This document shows positions 1-9,057 of a stretch of DNA of 64,000 nucleotides, piece by piece. This stretch comes from AC-37 sp036389295 (lineage in GTDB: Bacteria > Actinomycetota > Thermoleophilia > Solirubrobacterales > Thermoleophilaceae). Made by a program: the position numbers and the translations under genes. Position 1 is the stretch's first letter, and every line of letters starts with the position of its first letter. The notes under the pieces are model-generated. The model was not told where the DNA came from and searched no databases. It was given only the letters and a program-made list of their open reading frames with translations. The stretch spans positions 1 through 64,000 of the forward strand of contig DASVQB010000030.1 of the NCBI GenBank assembly GCA_036389295.1. Reading direction: 5' to 3'.

Positions 1-434
1 GTGAGGATGACCAGCAGGCCGCCGTCGTCGTCGTAGCCGGGGAAGAGGTCGGCGGTGGCCTTGGCGGGCAGGTCGCCCTCGGCGTTGACCTCCACCTGCT
101 TGCCGAGGACCCGGACTCCCCATTCCAGCGCGGTGGCGATCTGGTCGTTGCCGTCCTCGAACTCGAGGCCCAGCACGTCGTTGACCGGGCGGCCGATGAC
201 CTTCTCCTCGGTGAGGCCGGTCAGTTCGGTGGAGCCGCGGCCCAGGCCGATCAGGCGGCCCTCCTGGTCGCAGACGAAGAACGCGGCGTCGGGCGCCGGG
301 TAGTAGTCGTCGAGCAGCTCGAACAGGAAGCCGAACCCGCAGTTCGCGCAGCCGCGCGCGTGCTGGCGGAACCCGGCCGTGCGCTCCGAGGAGACGCTCC
401 GGTTGCCGCAGCTCGGGCAGATGAAGTTCGGCAC
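1..434 (-). CDS. Zinc-ribbon PAS-domain protein, C-terminus beyond window
   Basis: I read this frame directly from the minus strand. It opens with GTG at 434 and has no stop before the window edge. Residues 6, 9, 29 and 32 are cysteines in two CxxC pairs (CPSC, CANC), a treble or ribbon zinc site. From about residue 40 the sequence looks like a PAS sensor domain (FFVCDQEGRLIGLGRGST, then a TGLTEEKVIGRPV stretch). PAS domains bind small ligands or flavin/heme and mediate sensing; nothing here identifies the ligand. It lies 25 bp downstream of ruvB on the same strand and may be the last gene of that transcript. No clear Shine-Dalgarno is visible. The product could be a signalling protein truncated only by the window. 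Confidence 0.7.
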   Translation of the reverse strand, partial: MPNFICPSCGNRSVSSERTAGFRQHARGCANCGFGFLFELLDDYYPAPDAAFFVCDQEGRLIGLGRGSTELTGLTEEKVIGRPVNDVLGLEFEDGNDQIATALEWGVRVLGKQVEVNAEGDLPAKATADLFPGYDDDGGLLVIL

Positions 435-459
435 GAGCCGTAGGTTAGGACGCGGCCGC

Positions 460-1503
460 TCAGAACAGGCTTGCACCGGCCGAGGGGGGCTTCAGGCCGA
501 GGTGCGCCCACGCGCCCGCCGTGGCGACCCGGCCCCGCGGGGTGCGCTTCACGAGCCCGCGCTGGAGCAGGTAGGGCTCGTAGACGTCCTCGAGCGTGTC
601 GGGCTCCTCGGACACCGCCACGGCCAGCGTCGACAGCCCCACCGGCCCGCCCTCGAACTTCTCGCAGATCGTGCGGAGGATCTCGCGGTCGAGCCGGTCG
701 AGCCCGGCCTCGTCGACCTCGAGCAGGTCCAGGGCGGCGATGGCGACCGGCTCGTCGACCACGCCGGTGCCGCGGACCTCGGCGTAGTCGCGCACGCGCT
801 TGAGCAGCCGGTTGGCCACGCGCGGGGTGCCGCGCGAGCGGGCCGCGAGCGTCTCCGCCCCGCGGTCGTCGATCTCGACGCCCAGGATGCCCGCCGAGCG
901 GCGCACGATCCTGGCGAGGTCCTCGGGCGGGTAGAGCTCGAGCCGGTGCGTGACGCCGAAGCGGTCCCTGAGCGGGGTGGTCAGCAGGCCGGCTCGGGTG
1001 GTGGCCCCGACGAGCGTGAACGGCGGGAGGTCGAGGGTGACGACCCGGGCGCCCGCGCCCTGGCCGACCGTGATCGGCAGGCGGCGGTCCTCCATCGCGG
1101 GGTAGAAGGTCTCCTCGAGGGCGCGCGGCAGGCGGTGGATCTCGTCGACGAAGAAGACCGACCCCGGCTCGAGCGCCGTGAGGAACGAGGCGACGTCGCC
1201 CTTGCGCTCGAGCGCCGGGCCGGCGGTCTGGACGAAGGGGACGTCGAGCTCGGCGGCGACGATCTGGGCCAGTGAGGTCTTGCCGAGCCCGGGCGGGCCG
1301 GCCAGCAGCACGTGGTCGAGCGGCTCGCCGCGCGCGCGGGCCGCGGCCACGAAGACGGCGAGCTGGTCCTTCACGGCCGGCTGGCCGACGAAGTCCTCGA
1401 GCCGGCGCGGGCGGAGCGTGCGGTCGAGCTCCTCGTCCGGTCCGGTGGCGCCGGCCGCGTGGAGCCGCTCGACGCCGGGGGTGCGGATGCCGCTGGCGCT
1501 CAC
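460..1503 (-). CDS. ruvB: Holliday junction branch migration ATPase RuvB
   Basis: The 347-residue AAA+ motor drives branch migration of Holliday junctions with RuvA, in concert with the RuvC resolvase. Walker A GPPGLGKT is at 69-76, Walker B DEIH at 120-123 and sensor-1 GATTRAG near 165. The C-terminal winged-helix DNA-binding domain follows (GGPVGLSTLA region). The length is the family norm. It is the third gene of a ruvC-ruvA-ruvB run, 43 bp after ruvA. The ATG start gives a short variable N-terminus before the conserved LRPRRLEDFVGQ block, as usual in actinobacteria. Confidence 0.98.
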   Translation of the reverse strand: MSASGIRTPGVERLHAAGATGPDEELDRTLRPRRLEDFVGQPAVKDQLAVFVAAARARGEPLDHVLLAGPPGLGKTSLAQIVAAELDVPFVQTAGPALERKGDVASFLTALEPGSVFFVDEIHRLPRALEETFYPAMEDRRLPITVGQGAGARVVTLDLPPFTLVGATTRAGLLTTPLRDRFGVTHRLELYPPEDLARIVRRSAGILGVEIDDRGAETLAARSRGTPRVANRLLKRVRDYAEVRGTGVVDEPVAIAALDLLEVDEAGLDRLDREILRTICEKFEGGPVGLSTLAVAVSEEPDTLEDVYEPYLLQRGLVKRTPRGRVATAGAWAHLGLKPPSAGASLF

Positions 1504-1546
1504 CGCGGCGCCCTCAGGGCCGCCGGGTCCCGCCGGGCCGCCGGCC

Positions 1547-2122
1547 TCACCGCGCCGCCCTCAGCGCCTCGGCGATCAGGTCCTCCGGGGTCTCGCCGTG
1601 CGCGCCGTCGAGCAGGCGGTCCGCCTCCGCCGGCGCGAAGCCGAGCCCGAGCAGCCCCTCGCGCGCGAGCGTGCGCGGGTCGTCGGCGCGCGTGACGACG
1701 ATCTCGTCGGCGCTCCCCTCCCCCGCGACCCGCTCGCGCAGCTCCACGATGACCCGCTCGGCCGTGCGCTTGCCGATGCCGGGCACGGCCTGGAACCGGG
1801 CCGAGTCGCCGCTCGCGATGGCGTTCAGCAGCTCGCGCGGCGTGCCGCCGGAGAGCACGGCGAGCGCGACCTTCGGGCCCACCCCCTGCACCCCGACCAG
1901 CATCAGGAACAGCTCGCGCTCCTCCTCGGACCCGAACCCGTACAGGTGCATGCCGTCGTCGCGCAGGACGAGGTGCGTGTGGAGCAGCGCCTCGCGGCCC
2001 GCCTTCGGCACCGCGCGCAGCGTGTTCGACGAGACCGCCAGCCGGTAGCCGACGCCGCCGCACTCGACCACCACGTGGTCCGGCCGCCTGACGGTCACCT
2101 CGCCGCGGACCGACGCGATCAC
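1547..2122 (-). CDS. ruvA: Holliday junction DNA-binding protein RuvA
   Basis: The 191-residue protein binds four-way junctions as a tetramer and loads RuvB. The N-terminal OB fold starts at IASVRGEV; two helix-hairpin-helix motifs follow (VQGVGPKVAL and VPGIGKRTAERV), and a C-terminal RuvB-contact domain ends LIAEALRAAR. I chose GTG at 2122 because the OB fold must begin there; longer frames upstream run antiparallel to ruvC coding sequence. This start overlaps the ruvC stop as GTGA, so the two are probably translationally coupled. Confidence 0.96.
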   Translation of the reverse strand: MIASVRGEVTVRRPDHVVVECGGVGYRLAVSSNTLRAVPKAGREALLHTHLVLRDDGMHLYGFGSEEERELFLMLVGVQGVGPKVALAVLSGGTPRELLNAIASGDSARFQAVPGIGKRTAERVIVELRERVAGEGSADEIVVTRADDPRTLAREGLLGLGFAPAEADRLLDGAHGETPEDLIAEALRAAR

Positions 2123-2619
2123 GCGAGCTCCTCGACCGCGCCCCGCATGGCGGCGCCGTTGGCGTGGCAGATGGCGACCGCGAGGGCGTCCGCCGCGTGG
2201 TCGACCCGCGGGGGCTCCGGCAGGGCGAGCAGGGCCGCGACCATCCGCTGGACCTGGTCCTTCTCGGCCCGGCCGGACCCGCAGACGGCCTGCTTGACCG
2301 CCTGCGGCGTGTACGAGTAGCACGGGACGCCGGCGAGGCCGGCGGCGAGCAGGGCGACCCCGCGCGCCTGGCCGACCGAGAACGCGGTCCGGGCGTTCTG
2401 TCCGAAGAACAGGTCCTCGACCGCCATCGCGGCGGGCGCGTGCTCGGCGATCAGGTCGCACAGGGCGGCGTGGATGCGCGCCAGCCGCCGCTCGAGCGGC
2501 TCGTCGGCGGTCGTCTCGATCACGCCGCCGTCGAGCGCCGCCATCCGCCCGCCCGTCGAGAGCACGACGCCGTAGCCCGTGTTCGCGGCGCCGGGGTCTA
2601 TGCCGAGGACGACCACCAC
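2119..2619 (-). CDS. ruvC: Crossover junction endodeoxyribonuclease RuvC
   Basis: RuvC nicks Holliday junctions symmetrically. The 166-residue RNase H-fold protein retains the acidic catalytic set: Asp8 in GIDPG, Glu68 in VEDLFF, and Asp140/Asp144 in DHAADALAVA. The start is GTG at 2619, directly before the GIDPG strand. It is the first gene of the ruvC-ruvA-ruvB operon and overlaps ruvA by 4 bp. The gene upstream in the same direction ends 37 bp away. Confidence 0.97.
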   Translation of the reverse strand: MVVVLGIDPGAANTGYGVVLSTGGRMAALDGGVIETTADEPLERRLARIHAALCDLIAEHAPAAMAVEDLFFGQNARTAFSVGQARGVALLAAGLAGVPCYSYTPQAVKQAVCGSGRAEKDQVQRMVAALLALPEPPRVDHAADALAVAICHANGAAMRGAVEELA

Positions 2620-2656
2620 GGGGTTGATTCTGCTTCCGGCGGCGGACGCCTGCCCG

Positions 2657-3862
2657 CTAGCGCCTGCGGGGCAGGACGCGCACGTTCGCCTTCCCGGCGC
2701 GCAGGTCGGCGCGGGTGGCGCGGGCGCGGTGGACCGCCGCGCGGTGGATCGCTACCGTCATCGACGCCCTCCCCTTGCGATCGGTCGTCGTGCTGCGGCC
2801 GCCGAGGGTCACCCTCGCCCCGTTTACGCGCTCGAGCCTGCCGGCGATCCGCGCGCGGGCGACGAAGGCCATCCTCGTCGCGCGGCCGGAGCGGAGGTGG
2901 CGCGGCGCCGCGGCCAGCCGGATCCTGGCCGGCCGCGCGGCGGGCGTCGACGCCGTCGCCCCCCTGGGGACGAAGTGGAGCAGCGTCCCGTTGGCGACGC
3001 CGTAGGTGGGGACGCTCTCCTCATTGTAGGGCTGGATCAGCCAGTGGAGCGTGCCGCCGAGCCCGTCGAAGAAGTCGATGCCCTCCGACTCGCCCACGAC
3101 CTCGCGCTCGATCTCCAGCCGGCGAGCGCCCGTCTGGAGGTCGATCGACCAGACCTGGAAGCCCTCGGGGGCGTCCTGGCCGGCGACGTAGAACGTCCCG
3201 TCCGGCGCGAACGCGGCGCCGGTTATCCCGCTCGGCGGCCGCGCGTCCCTCAGCCTGCGCACGGCCTTGATCGGCGCCGCCCCCGGCGCCGCGTTCCGCT
3301 CGGACACGTCGTCCATGTCGTAGGCCAGCAGGTCCTGGCGGCTCTGCGTCCAGAGCAGCTTGCCGTCGGGCGAGGCCTCGGCCCACATCGCCTTCGGGAT
3401 CTCCGCCGGGTCGAGCTTCACGTAGTAGCGCCAGCGCAGGGTCTCCGGGTCCGCGACGCCGATCGCGCCCGTCCGGCAGGTGTTGTTCGGGTCCTCGGAG
3501 TTGTCCGGCGCCGCGCGCGGGTAGTAGCACTCGAGCGGCAGCAGGACGCGCCCGCCCTCGCGGGCGTCCCAGTCGACGTCGCCGATGTGGTCGTACTGCT
3601 CGCGGGCGCGGACCTCGGGCGGGATGACGTCGTCGTTGCGCGCGGTCTCGGCGAGGAGCGGGTCGGTCCGGTAGAGGCCCGAGTAGACGCCGTTGAAGAA
3701 CAGCCGCCGCGCCGGGTCGGAGGTGACCCCCTGGTAGTAGTAGAGCGGGATCGTGGAGAGGCCGGTCTCGGTCCAGCGCCCGGGGTCGGCGGCGTGCGCC
3801 GCGGCCGGGAGGAGGACGGCGGCGGCGAGCCCTGCGGCCGCGGCCAGGCTGCGCCGGATCAC
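2657..3862 (-). CDS. Secreted beta-propeller-like hypothetical protein
   Basis: The 401-residue product starts with a classical signal peptide (about residues 1-25: RRSLAAAAGLAAAVLLPA, cleavage near AHA-AD). The mature part has repeated strand-rich blocks with phrases such as SPDGKLLWTQSRQ and APDGTFYVAGQ, typical of propeller or SMP-30-like folds. Two cysteines (CYYP and NTCRTG) could form a disulfide outside the cell. The last ~85 residues are basic and Arg/Ala-rich, with a possible Ig-like strand pattern. I do not recognise a named family. GTG at 3862 lies only 4 bp after the yebC stop, so it is probably co-transcribed with yebC. Confidence 0.75.
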   Translation of the reverse strand: MIRRSLAAAAGLAAAVLLPAAAHAADPGRWTETGLSTIPLYYYQGVTSDPARRLFFNGVYSGLYRTDPLLAETARNDDVIPPEVRAREQYDHIGDVDWDAREGGRVLLPLECYYPRAAPDNSEDPNNTCRTGAIGVADPETLRWRYYVKLDPAEIPKAMWAEASPDGKLLWTQSRQDLLAYDMDDVSERNAAPGAAPIKAVRRLRDARPPSGITGAAFAPDGTFYVAGQDAPEGFQVWSIDLQTGARRLEIEREVVGESEGIDFFDGLGGTLHWLIQPYNEESVPTYGVANGTLLHFVPRGATASTPAARPARIRLAAAPRHLRSGRATRMAFVARARIAGRLERVNGARVTLGGRSTTTDRKGRASMTVAIHRAAVHRARATRADLRAGKANVRVLPRRR

Positions 3863-3866
3863 GCGC

Positions 3867-4616
3867 TCAGGCCGCCGCGGCCCGCTCGAGCGCCGCCGCG
3901 TCGGCGTCGAAGTTCGCGTGGACGGCCTGGACGTCGTCGTGGTCGTCGAGCGCCTCCAGCAGGCGCATCAGCGAGCCGACCGAGTCGTCGCCGACCTCGA
4001 CGCGGCTGGTCGGCCGCATCGTCAGCTCGGCGGACTCGATCGCTATGCCGGCGCCCTCCAGCGCCTCGCGCACGCGCTGGAGGTCGGACGGCCCGGTCAC
4101 GACCTCGTAGACGCTCTCGTCCACCGCCACGTCCTCGGCGCCGGCGTCGATAGCGACCATCAGGTCGTCCTCGGCGGCGGCCGACGCGTCGACCAGCACG
4201 ACGCCCTTCTTCTCGAACACCCAGGCGACCGAGCCCGGCTCGCCGAGGCTGCCGCCGGAGCGGGAGAAGACGTGCCGGACCTCGGAGCCCGTCCGGTTGC
4301 GGTTGTCCGTCAGCGCCTCGACCAGGATCGCCACTCCGCCCGGCCCGTAGCCCTCGTACAGGACCGCCTCGATCGCCTCGGCGTCGGTGCCGGCGCCGGT
4401 CCCCTTCGCGATCGCGCGCTCGATGTTGTCCTTCGGCATCCGCGCGTCCTTCGCCTTCTGCACCGCGAGCGCGAGCGCCGGGTTGCCGGCCGCGTCGCCG
4501 CCCTCGCGCGCGGCCACCTGGATCGCTCGCGCGAGCTTGGTGAAGTGCGCGCCGCGCTTCGCGTCGGTCGCGGCCTTCTTGTGCTTGATCTGCGCCCACT
4601 TGGAGTGACCGGCCAC
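3867..4616 (-). CDS. yebC: YebC/PmpR family DNA-binding regulatory protein
   Basis: The 249-residue protein opens with the family signature MAGHSKWAQIKHKKA and contains the conserved acidic-tipped second and third domains (VLYEGYGPGGVAILVEALTDN). Family members are either transcriptional regulators or, as shown for several bacterial and mitochondrial relatives (TACO1), factors that help ribosomes through difficult sequences. Its place just upstream of ruvCAB is the widespread bacterial arrangement. ATG start; full length. Confidence 0.95.
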   Translation of the reverse strand: MAGHSKWAQIKHKKAATDAKRGAHFTKLARAIQVAAREGGDAAGNPALALAVQKAKDARMPKDNIERAIAKGTGAGTDAEAIEAVLYEGYGPGGVAILVEALTDNRNRTGSEVRHVFSRSGGSLGEPGSVAWVFEKKGVVLVDASAAAEDDLMVAIDAGAEDVAVDESVYEVVTGPSDLQRVREALEGAGIAIESAELTMRPTSRVEVGDDSVGSLMRLLEALDDHDDVQAVHANFDADAAALERAAAA

Positions 4617-4677
4617 GGGAGGCCAGTCTAGGGGCGGCGCGGAGGGCGGGCCGAGCGGCGCGCGCCGCTCCGAGCGC

Positions 4678-4908
4678 TCAGCGCGAGCCGGCGGGCCGCC
4701 TGCCGACGCGCCCCAGGAACGTGCGGGCGGCGTCGACCTGCCTGCGGGTGATCCGGCGCGGGTCGTAGCGGCGCATCTCGCTGCGGAGGATCCGCCGCTG
4801 GCGGTCGGTGAGGTCCCTGCTGGAGCGCAGGACGCGCTTGAGCTCGTCGTGCGAGGCTCCTCGCGCGATCTGGTTCCTGAGCGCGGTCCGCGCCTGCTCG
4901 GTGGTCAC
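4678..4908 (-). CDS. Small basic hypothetical protein (76 aa)
   Basis: This frame begins GTG at 4908 and encodes 76 residues rich in Arg. Predicted helices carry phrases such as DELKRVLRSSRDLTDRQRRI and RSEMRRYDPRRITRRQ. The composition (balanced acidic and basic residues, few prolines) looks like real protein, unlike the overlapping frame at 4628-4960, which is mostly Arg/Pro/Ala. No family is recognised. It sits alone between yebC and the aminopeptidase gene; it could be a nucleic-acid-associated small protein, but that is inference. Confidence 0.5.
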   Translation of the reverse strand: MTTEQARTALRNQIARGASHDELKRVLRSSRDLTDRQRRILRSEMRRYDPRRITRRQVDAARTFLGRVGRRPAGSR

Positions 4909-4996
4909 TCCTCGGTCTCCCTCTCTCCTCCGACTTCCGCCGAAGAGGTACCCGACCCACCTGGGGCGAAACGCCCCGAATGGGCTGGCGCGCCCG

Positions 4997-6100
4997 CTAC
5001 ACCACGAAGCGGCCGTCGCGCTGGAGGTCGACGCCGTCGACCACGATCGCGCCGCCCTCGCGCAGGTCGCAGACCATGTCCCAGTGGACGGCGGAGTCGT
5101 TCACGCCGCCGGACTCCGGGTAGCTCGCGCCGACGGCCATGTGCACCGTCCCGCCGATCTTCTCGTCGAGCAGGACCTCCTTCGTGCCGGTCGAGATCCC
5201 GTAGTTCGTGCCGATTCCGAGCTCGCCGAGGCGCCGCGCGCCGTCGTCGGTGTCGAGCATCTCGATCAGGAACTCCTCGCCGCGCTCGGCCGACGCGTCG
5301 ACGATCTTCCCGCCCTCGAACCGGAACCGCACGCCCGCGACCTCGCGCCCCGAGTAAGCGGACGGGAACGAGAACGTCACCTCGCCCTCGACGGAGTCCT
5401 CGACCGGCCCGGTGAAGAACTCGCCGTCGGGCATGTTGTGCTCGCCGGTGCACGGGATGAACGTCCGCCCGGCCACGCCCAGCCTCAGGTCCGTCCCCGG
5501 CGCCGTGATGTGGACCTCCTCCCTGCCCTGGACCCACTCGGCGAGCCGGTTGACCTCGTCCGACTGGCGCGCCCAGGCCGTGACCGGGTCGGGGTCCGTC
5601 GCCAGGCAGGCGGCGTAGTAGAAGTCCTCGTACTGCGCGAGCGACATGCCGGCCTCGGCCGCGTACGCGTGCGTGGGAAACAGCGTGATCGCCCACCGGT
5701 ACTCGCCGGCTGCGGCCCGCCTCATCGTCGTGTCGAGCAGCGGCTTGCGCGCGCGCTGGGCGCGGGCCTGCTTCTTGGGGTCGGACTGCGACAGCTCGCG
5801 CGCGTTCGAGTCGGCCATGATCCCGATCCGCACGTCGGCCTGCTCGGCGGCCCAGGTGGCGGTCGGCGGGATCCAGTCGAGCTGCTCGTCCGAGGCGAGG
5901 TCGTAGAACGCGGCCGCGGCGCCCTCGGGGCTGAGCTGGACGACCGGCAGCCCGCCGGCCCTCAGCACCTCCTCGTAGACGGCCTGCGCGAGCGGCTCGG
6001 CGTTCGTGGTCGACTGGATGACGCACGTGTCGCCCTTCTCGACCCTGGTCGAGTAGCGGACGAGTATCTGTGCGAGCGCCTCCGCGCGCTGGTCCTTCAT
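4997..6100 (-). CDS. M29-family (thermophilic-type) aminopeptidase
   Basis: The 367-residue protein matches the AmpS/PepS/aminopeptidase T family, dimeric two-metal exopeptidases releasing N-terminal amino acids in the cytosol. Recognisable blocks are GREVAGVRFRFEGGKIVDASA, the GTVHMAVGASYPE segment and VHWDMV near the C-terminus, which carry metal-ligand His and Asp residues in this family. Length is close to the usual ~370-410. ATG at 6100 overlaps the pdxT stop as ATGA, making it the third gene of a pdxS-pdxT-aminopeptidase operon. A link between B6 synthesis and this peptidase is only positional. Confidence 0.92.
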   Translation of the reverse strand: MKDQRAEALAQILVRYSTRVEKGDTCVIQSTTNAEPLAQAVYEEVLRAGGLPVVQLSPEGAAAAFYDLASDEQLDWIPPTATWAAEQADVRIGIMADSNARELSQSDPKKQARAQRARKPLLDTTMRRAAAGEYRWAITLFPTHAYAAEAGMSLAQYEDFYYAACLATDPDPVTAWARQSDEVNRLAEWVQGREEVHITAPGTDLRLGVAGRTFIPCTGEHNMPDGEFFTGPVEDSVEGEVTFSFPSAYSGREVAGVRFRFEGGKIVDASAERGEEFLIEMLDTDDGARRLGELGIGTNYGISTGTKEVLLDEKIGGTVHMAVGASYPESGGVNDSAVHWDMVCDLREGGAIVVDGVDLQRDGRFVV

Positions 6101-6659
6101 GCTGGCTCCTTCACTCCGCGTCCCGCCACGGCACCTACCAGCCAGCGGTGCAACCGGCCGTCATCGGTCAGCTCTGGGTGGAAGGCGACCGCCATCACGT
6201 TCGCCTGCCGGACCGCGACCGGGTGGTCGTCGACCTCGGCCAGCACCTCCACCTCAGGCCCCTCCTCCTCTACCCACGGCGCCCGGATGAACACGGCGCG
6301 CATGGGACCTCCGTCGATCCCTTCGAGATCTAGATCCATCTCGAAGCTCCACACCTGCCGGCCGAAAGCGTTACGCCGGGCCCGGACGTCCAGCACGCCG
6401 AGATGGTCGCGGTCGAGGACGATCATGCCCGCGCAGGTGGCCAGGACCGGCGTTCCAGAGCCGATCGCCTCCCGGAGCGGGTCCCCCAGCCCCTCGCGCT
6501 CGATGCCGAGCGTCATCGTGGTCGACTCCCCGCCCGGGAGCACGAGGGCGTCGATCCCCTCGAGGTCCGCCGGCGTCCGGACCACGCGCGGCTCCGCGCC
6601 GAGCTCGGCGAGTGCCAGCGCGTGGGCCTCGAAGTCGCCCTGGAGGGCGAGGACTCCGA

Positions 6660-6666
<7 letters not shown>
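6097..6666 (-). CDS. pdxT: Pyridoxal 5'-phosphate synthase glutaminase subunit PdxT
   Basis: PdxT releases ammonia from glutamine and channels it to PdxS in the DXP-independent vitamin B6 pathway. The 189-residue class I amidotransferase shows GVLALQGDF at the start, the GGESTTM oxyanion loop, the nucleophile in ATCAGMI and the His/Glu of FHPEL. GTG at 6666 gives the correct family N-terminus and overlaps the last codons of pdxS by 7 bp, so expression of the two subunits should be coupled. The longer frame reaching 7191 is antisense-type shadow of pdxS. Confidence 0.96.
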
Positions 6667-7556
<890 letters not shown>

Positions 7557-7610
7557 CTTAGGCGGCGACACCGGGCGGCGACAGAGCACGCGTGTCCGGC
7601 GCGCGGGGCG

Positions 7611-7664
7611 TGCCCCATCGGGGGGCTCTCTGAGCGAGCTTGCGAGCGTACCCCCGAGGGGGCA
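7611..7664. terminator. Long GC-rich inverted repeat between rpiR-like gene and pdxS
   Basis: The arms TGCCCCATCGGGGG (7611 onward) and CCCCCGAGGGGGCA (7651-7664) pair over 13 bp with one mismatch, around a ~25-nt loop that itself contains GCGAGCTTGCGAGC. It lies downstream of the RpiR-type gene and about 55 bp upstream of pdxS. No T-run follows on either strand, so it may be a GC-type terminator, an attenuator for pdxS or a dispersed palindromic element. Confidence 0.5.
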
Positions 7665-7665
7665 T

Positions 7666-7741
7666 GACCCGCGCGACCGGAAGGAGCGGCCCGGGCCCGG
7701 AAGGACACGACCCGCACGACGGGAAGGAGCGGCCCGGGCCC
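7666..7741. repeat. Two-copy 33-bp direct repeat, period 43 bp
   Basis: Copy 1 (7666-7698) and copy 2 (7709-7741) both run GACCCGC-CGAC-GGAAGGAGCGG then CCCGGGCCC, differing at two positions in 33. The last 20 bases are identical. Each copy contains the 10-bp palindrome GGGCCCGGGC-type core. It sits 25-30 bp downstream of the RpiR-like gene stop. Function unknown; it could be a regulator binding array or a remnant of slippage. Confidence 0.8.
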
Positions 7742-7772
7742 CGACGATGCGCGGCCGGGAAGCCGGCAAGCC

Positions 7773-8627
7773 CTACTTCAGCCTGAACGCCTTGATGCGA
7801 TCCGCGTACGCCGACTCGTCGAGGGCGTAGACCCCGTAGGCGAGCGCCTGGATCAACCCCAGCAGCGCCGCGTGCGACCGCACGAAGGCCGGGCTGTTCG
7901 ACGAGTAGTAGAGCCGCTGGTCGGCCAGCTTCGCGACCTCGGACAGCGTGGCGTCGGCGATCGCGATCGTCCCCGCGTGGCGGTGCCGCGCGAGCTTCAT
8001 GGCCCGCACCACGAGCGGGTGCGGCCGGCCGGCCGAGAACCCGATCACCAGGGTGTTCGCGTCGATCCGCCCGAGGCGCGCGAGGCCCTCCTGGCTCGGG
8101 CTCGCCACCACCTCGCAGCGCAGGTCGAGCAGCATCAGCAGGTGGCGCAGGTAGCTCGCGAAGAACGCCATCTGGTCGGTGCCGCAGAGCAGCGTGTGCT
8201 CGGAGCGCGAGATCCGCTCCACGGCGGCGGCGACCTCGTCGCGGTCGAGCTTGCGGGCCGTCTCGGCGACGTTCACGTGGTCGGCGGCCAGCGCCGCCTC
8301 GAACTCGGTCTGGTCGATCGGGAAGAGCGGCGGCGTCTCGAGCGCCTCGGTCGCCGGCCCACCCGTCGAGCGCAGCCGCCGGTACTCCTCGCGGGCCGAG
8401 GCCTGAAGCTCCGGGAAGCCCTCGAAGCCGAGCGCCTGCGCGAACCGGACGACGGTCGAGCTCGACGTGTTGGCGCGCCGCGCCAGCTCCTCGGCCGTGT
8501 GGAACGCCGCCTCGTCGAGGTGGTCGACGATGTACTGCCCGACGTCCTTCTGCGACCGCGAGAACTCCTCGAAGCGCTGGCGGATCTCGGCGGAGAGCGT
8601 CAGCGCTGATGTGCCCGACCGGCTCAC
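7773..8627 (-). CDS. RpiR/MurR-family transcriptional regulator (HTH + SIS)
   Basis: The 284-residue protein has an N-terminal RpiR-type helix-turn-helix (about 10-80; HTAEELARRANTSSSTVVRFAQ with the SSSTVVRF recognition helix) and a C-terminal SIS phosphosugar-binding domain (about 125-260; TLVIGFSAGRPHPLVVRAMKLA). The family senses phosphosugars and controls sugar, aminosugar or carbon metabolism. No adjacent sugar catabolic gene is present, so the effector and targets are not evident. It is followed by a strong hairpin and a tandem repeat before pdxS. GTG/ATG choice: the start at 8627 gives the normal length. Confidence 0.92.
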   Translation of the reverse strand: MSRSGTSALTLSAEIRQRFEEFSRSQKDVGQYIVDHLDEAAFHTAEELARRANTSSSTVVRFAQALGFEGFPELQASAREEYRRLRSTGGPATEALETPPLFPIDQTEFEAALAADHVNVAETARKLDRDEVAAAVERISRSEHTLLCGTDQMAFFASYLRHLLMLLDLRCEVVASPSQEGLARLGRIDANTLVIGFSAGRPHPLVVRAMKLARHRHAGTIAIADATLSEVAKLADQRLYYSSNSPAFVRSHAALLGLIQALAYGVYALDESAYADRIKAFRLK

Positions 8628-8706
8628 GCGGGGTGGATTCGCCCGGCGGCCGGGAGTTCCTTCCGCCGCGGCGAGTCAGGGCGTCGGAGCGGCGGAGGAC
8701 GGCGGG

Positions 8707-9057
8707 TCAGGCCCGGACGGCCGCCATGGCGCGCTCCACGCTCGGCTCGAGGCCGGCCGCCACGCCCACGTCCACGAGCTCGAGGACGCGTCGCAGGTGC
8801 GACGCCTCCGGGACCGACAGGGCGAGGCGCTGCTGCCGCTCGCCGAGCCGGGCCGCGAGGTCGAAGATGAGGTGGAGGCCGGAGCTGTCCAGGTACGTCG
8901 TCTCGGCGAGGTCGAGCACCAGGCCGATCGACTCGTTCGGCACCGCGGCCGCGATCTGCACCCCGATCGACTTCGCGTTCGCCAGGTCGACGTCGCCGGA
9001 CACGGCAACGACCACCACGTCGCCCTTCGACTCGATCTTCAGCGGGTCGCCCAGCAT
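8707..9057 (-). CDS. STAS-domain anti-sigma factor antagonist
   Basis: The 116-residue single-domain STAS protein resembles SpoIIAA/RsbV. The strand VVVVAVSGDVDLANAKSI is followed by YLDSSGLHLI, which holds the serine pair whose phosphorylation controls binding to an anti-sigma kinase. Its ATG overlaps the TGA of the upstream PP2C gene (TGATG), so phosphatase and substrate are made in coupled fashion. The ATPase domain fused to the neighbouring phosphatase is the obvious kinase candidate. The regulated sigma factor is not in the immediate neighbourhood. Confidence 0.93.
   Translation of the reverse strand: MLGDPLKIESKGDVVVVAVSGDVDLANAKSIGVQIAAAVPNESIGLVLDLAETTYLDSSGLHLIFDLAARLGERQQRLALSVPEASHLRRVLELVDVGVAAGLEPSVERAMAAVRA

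Noticed and set aside
4628..4960. A 110-codon overlapping alternative at the small basic protein locus
   Set aside because: Its translation is dominated by Arg, Pro and Ala with no helical pattern, while the 76-residue frame looks like protein.
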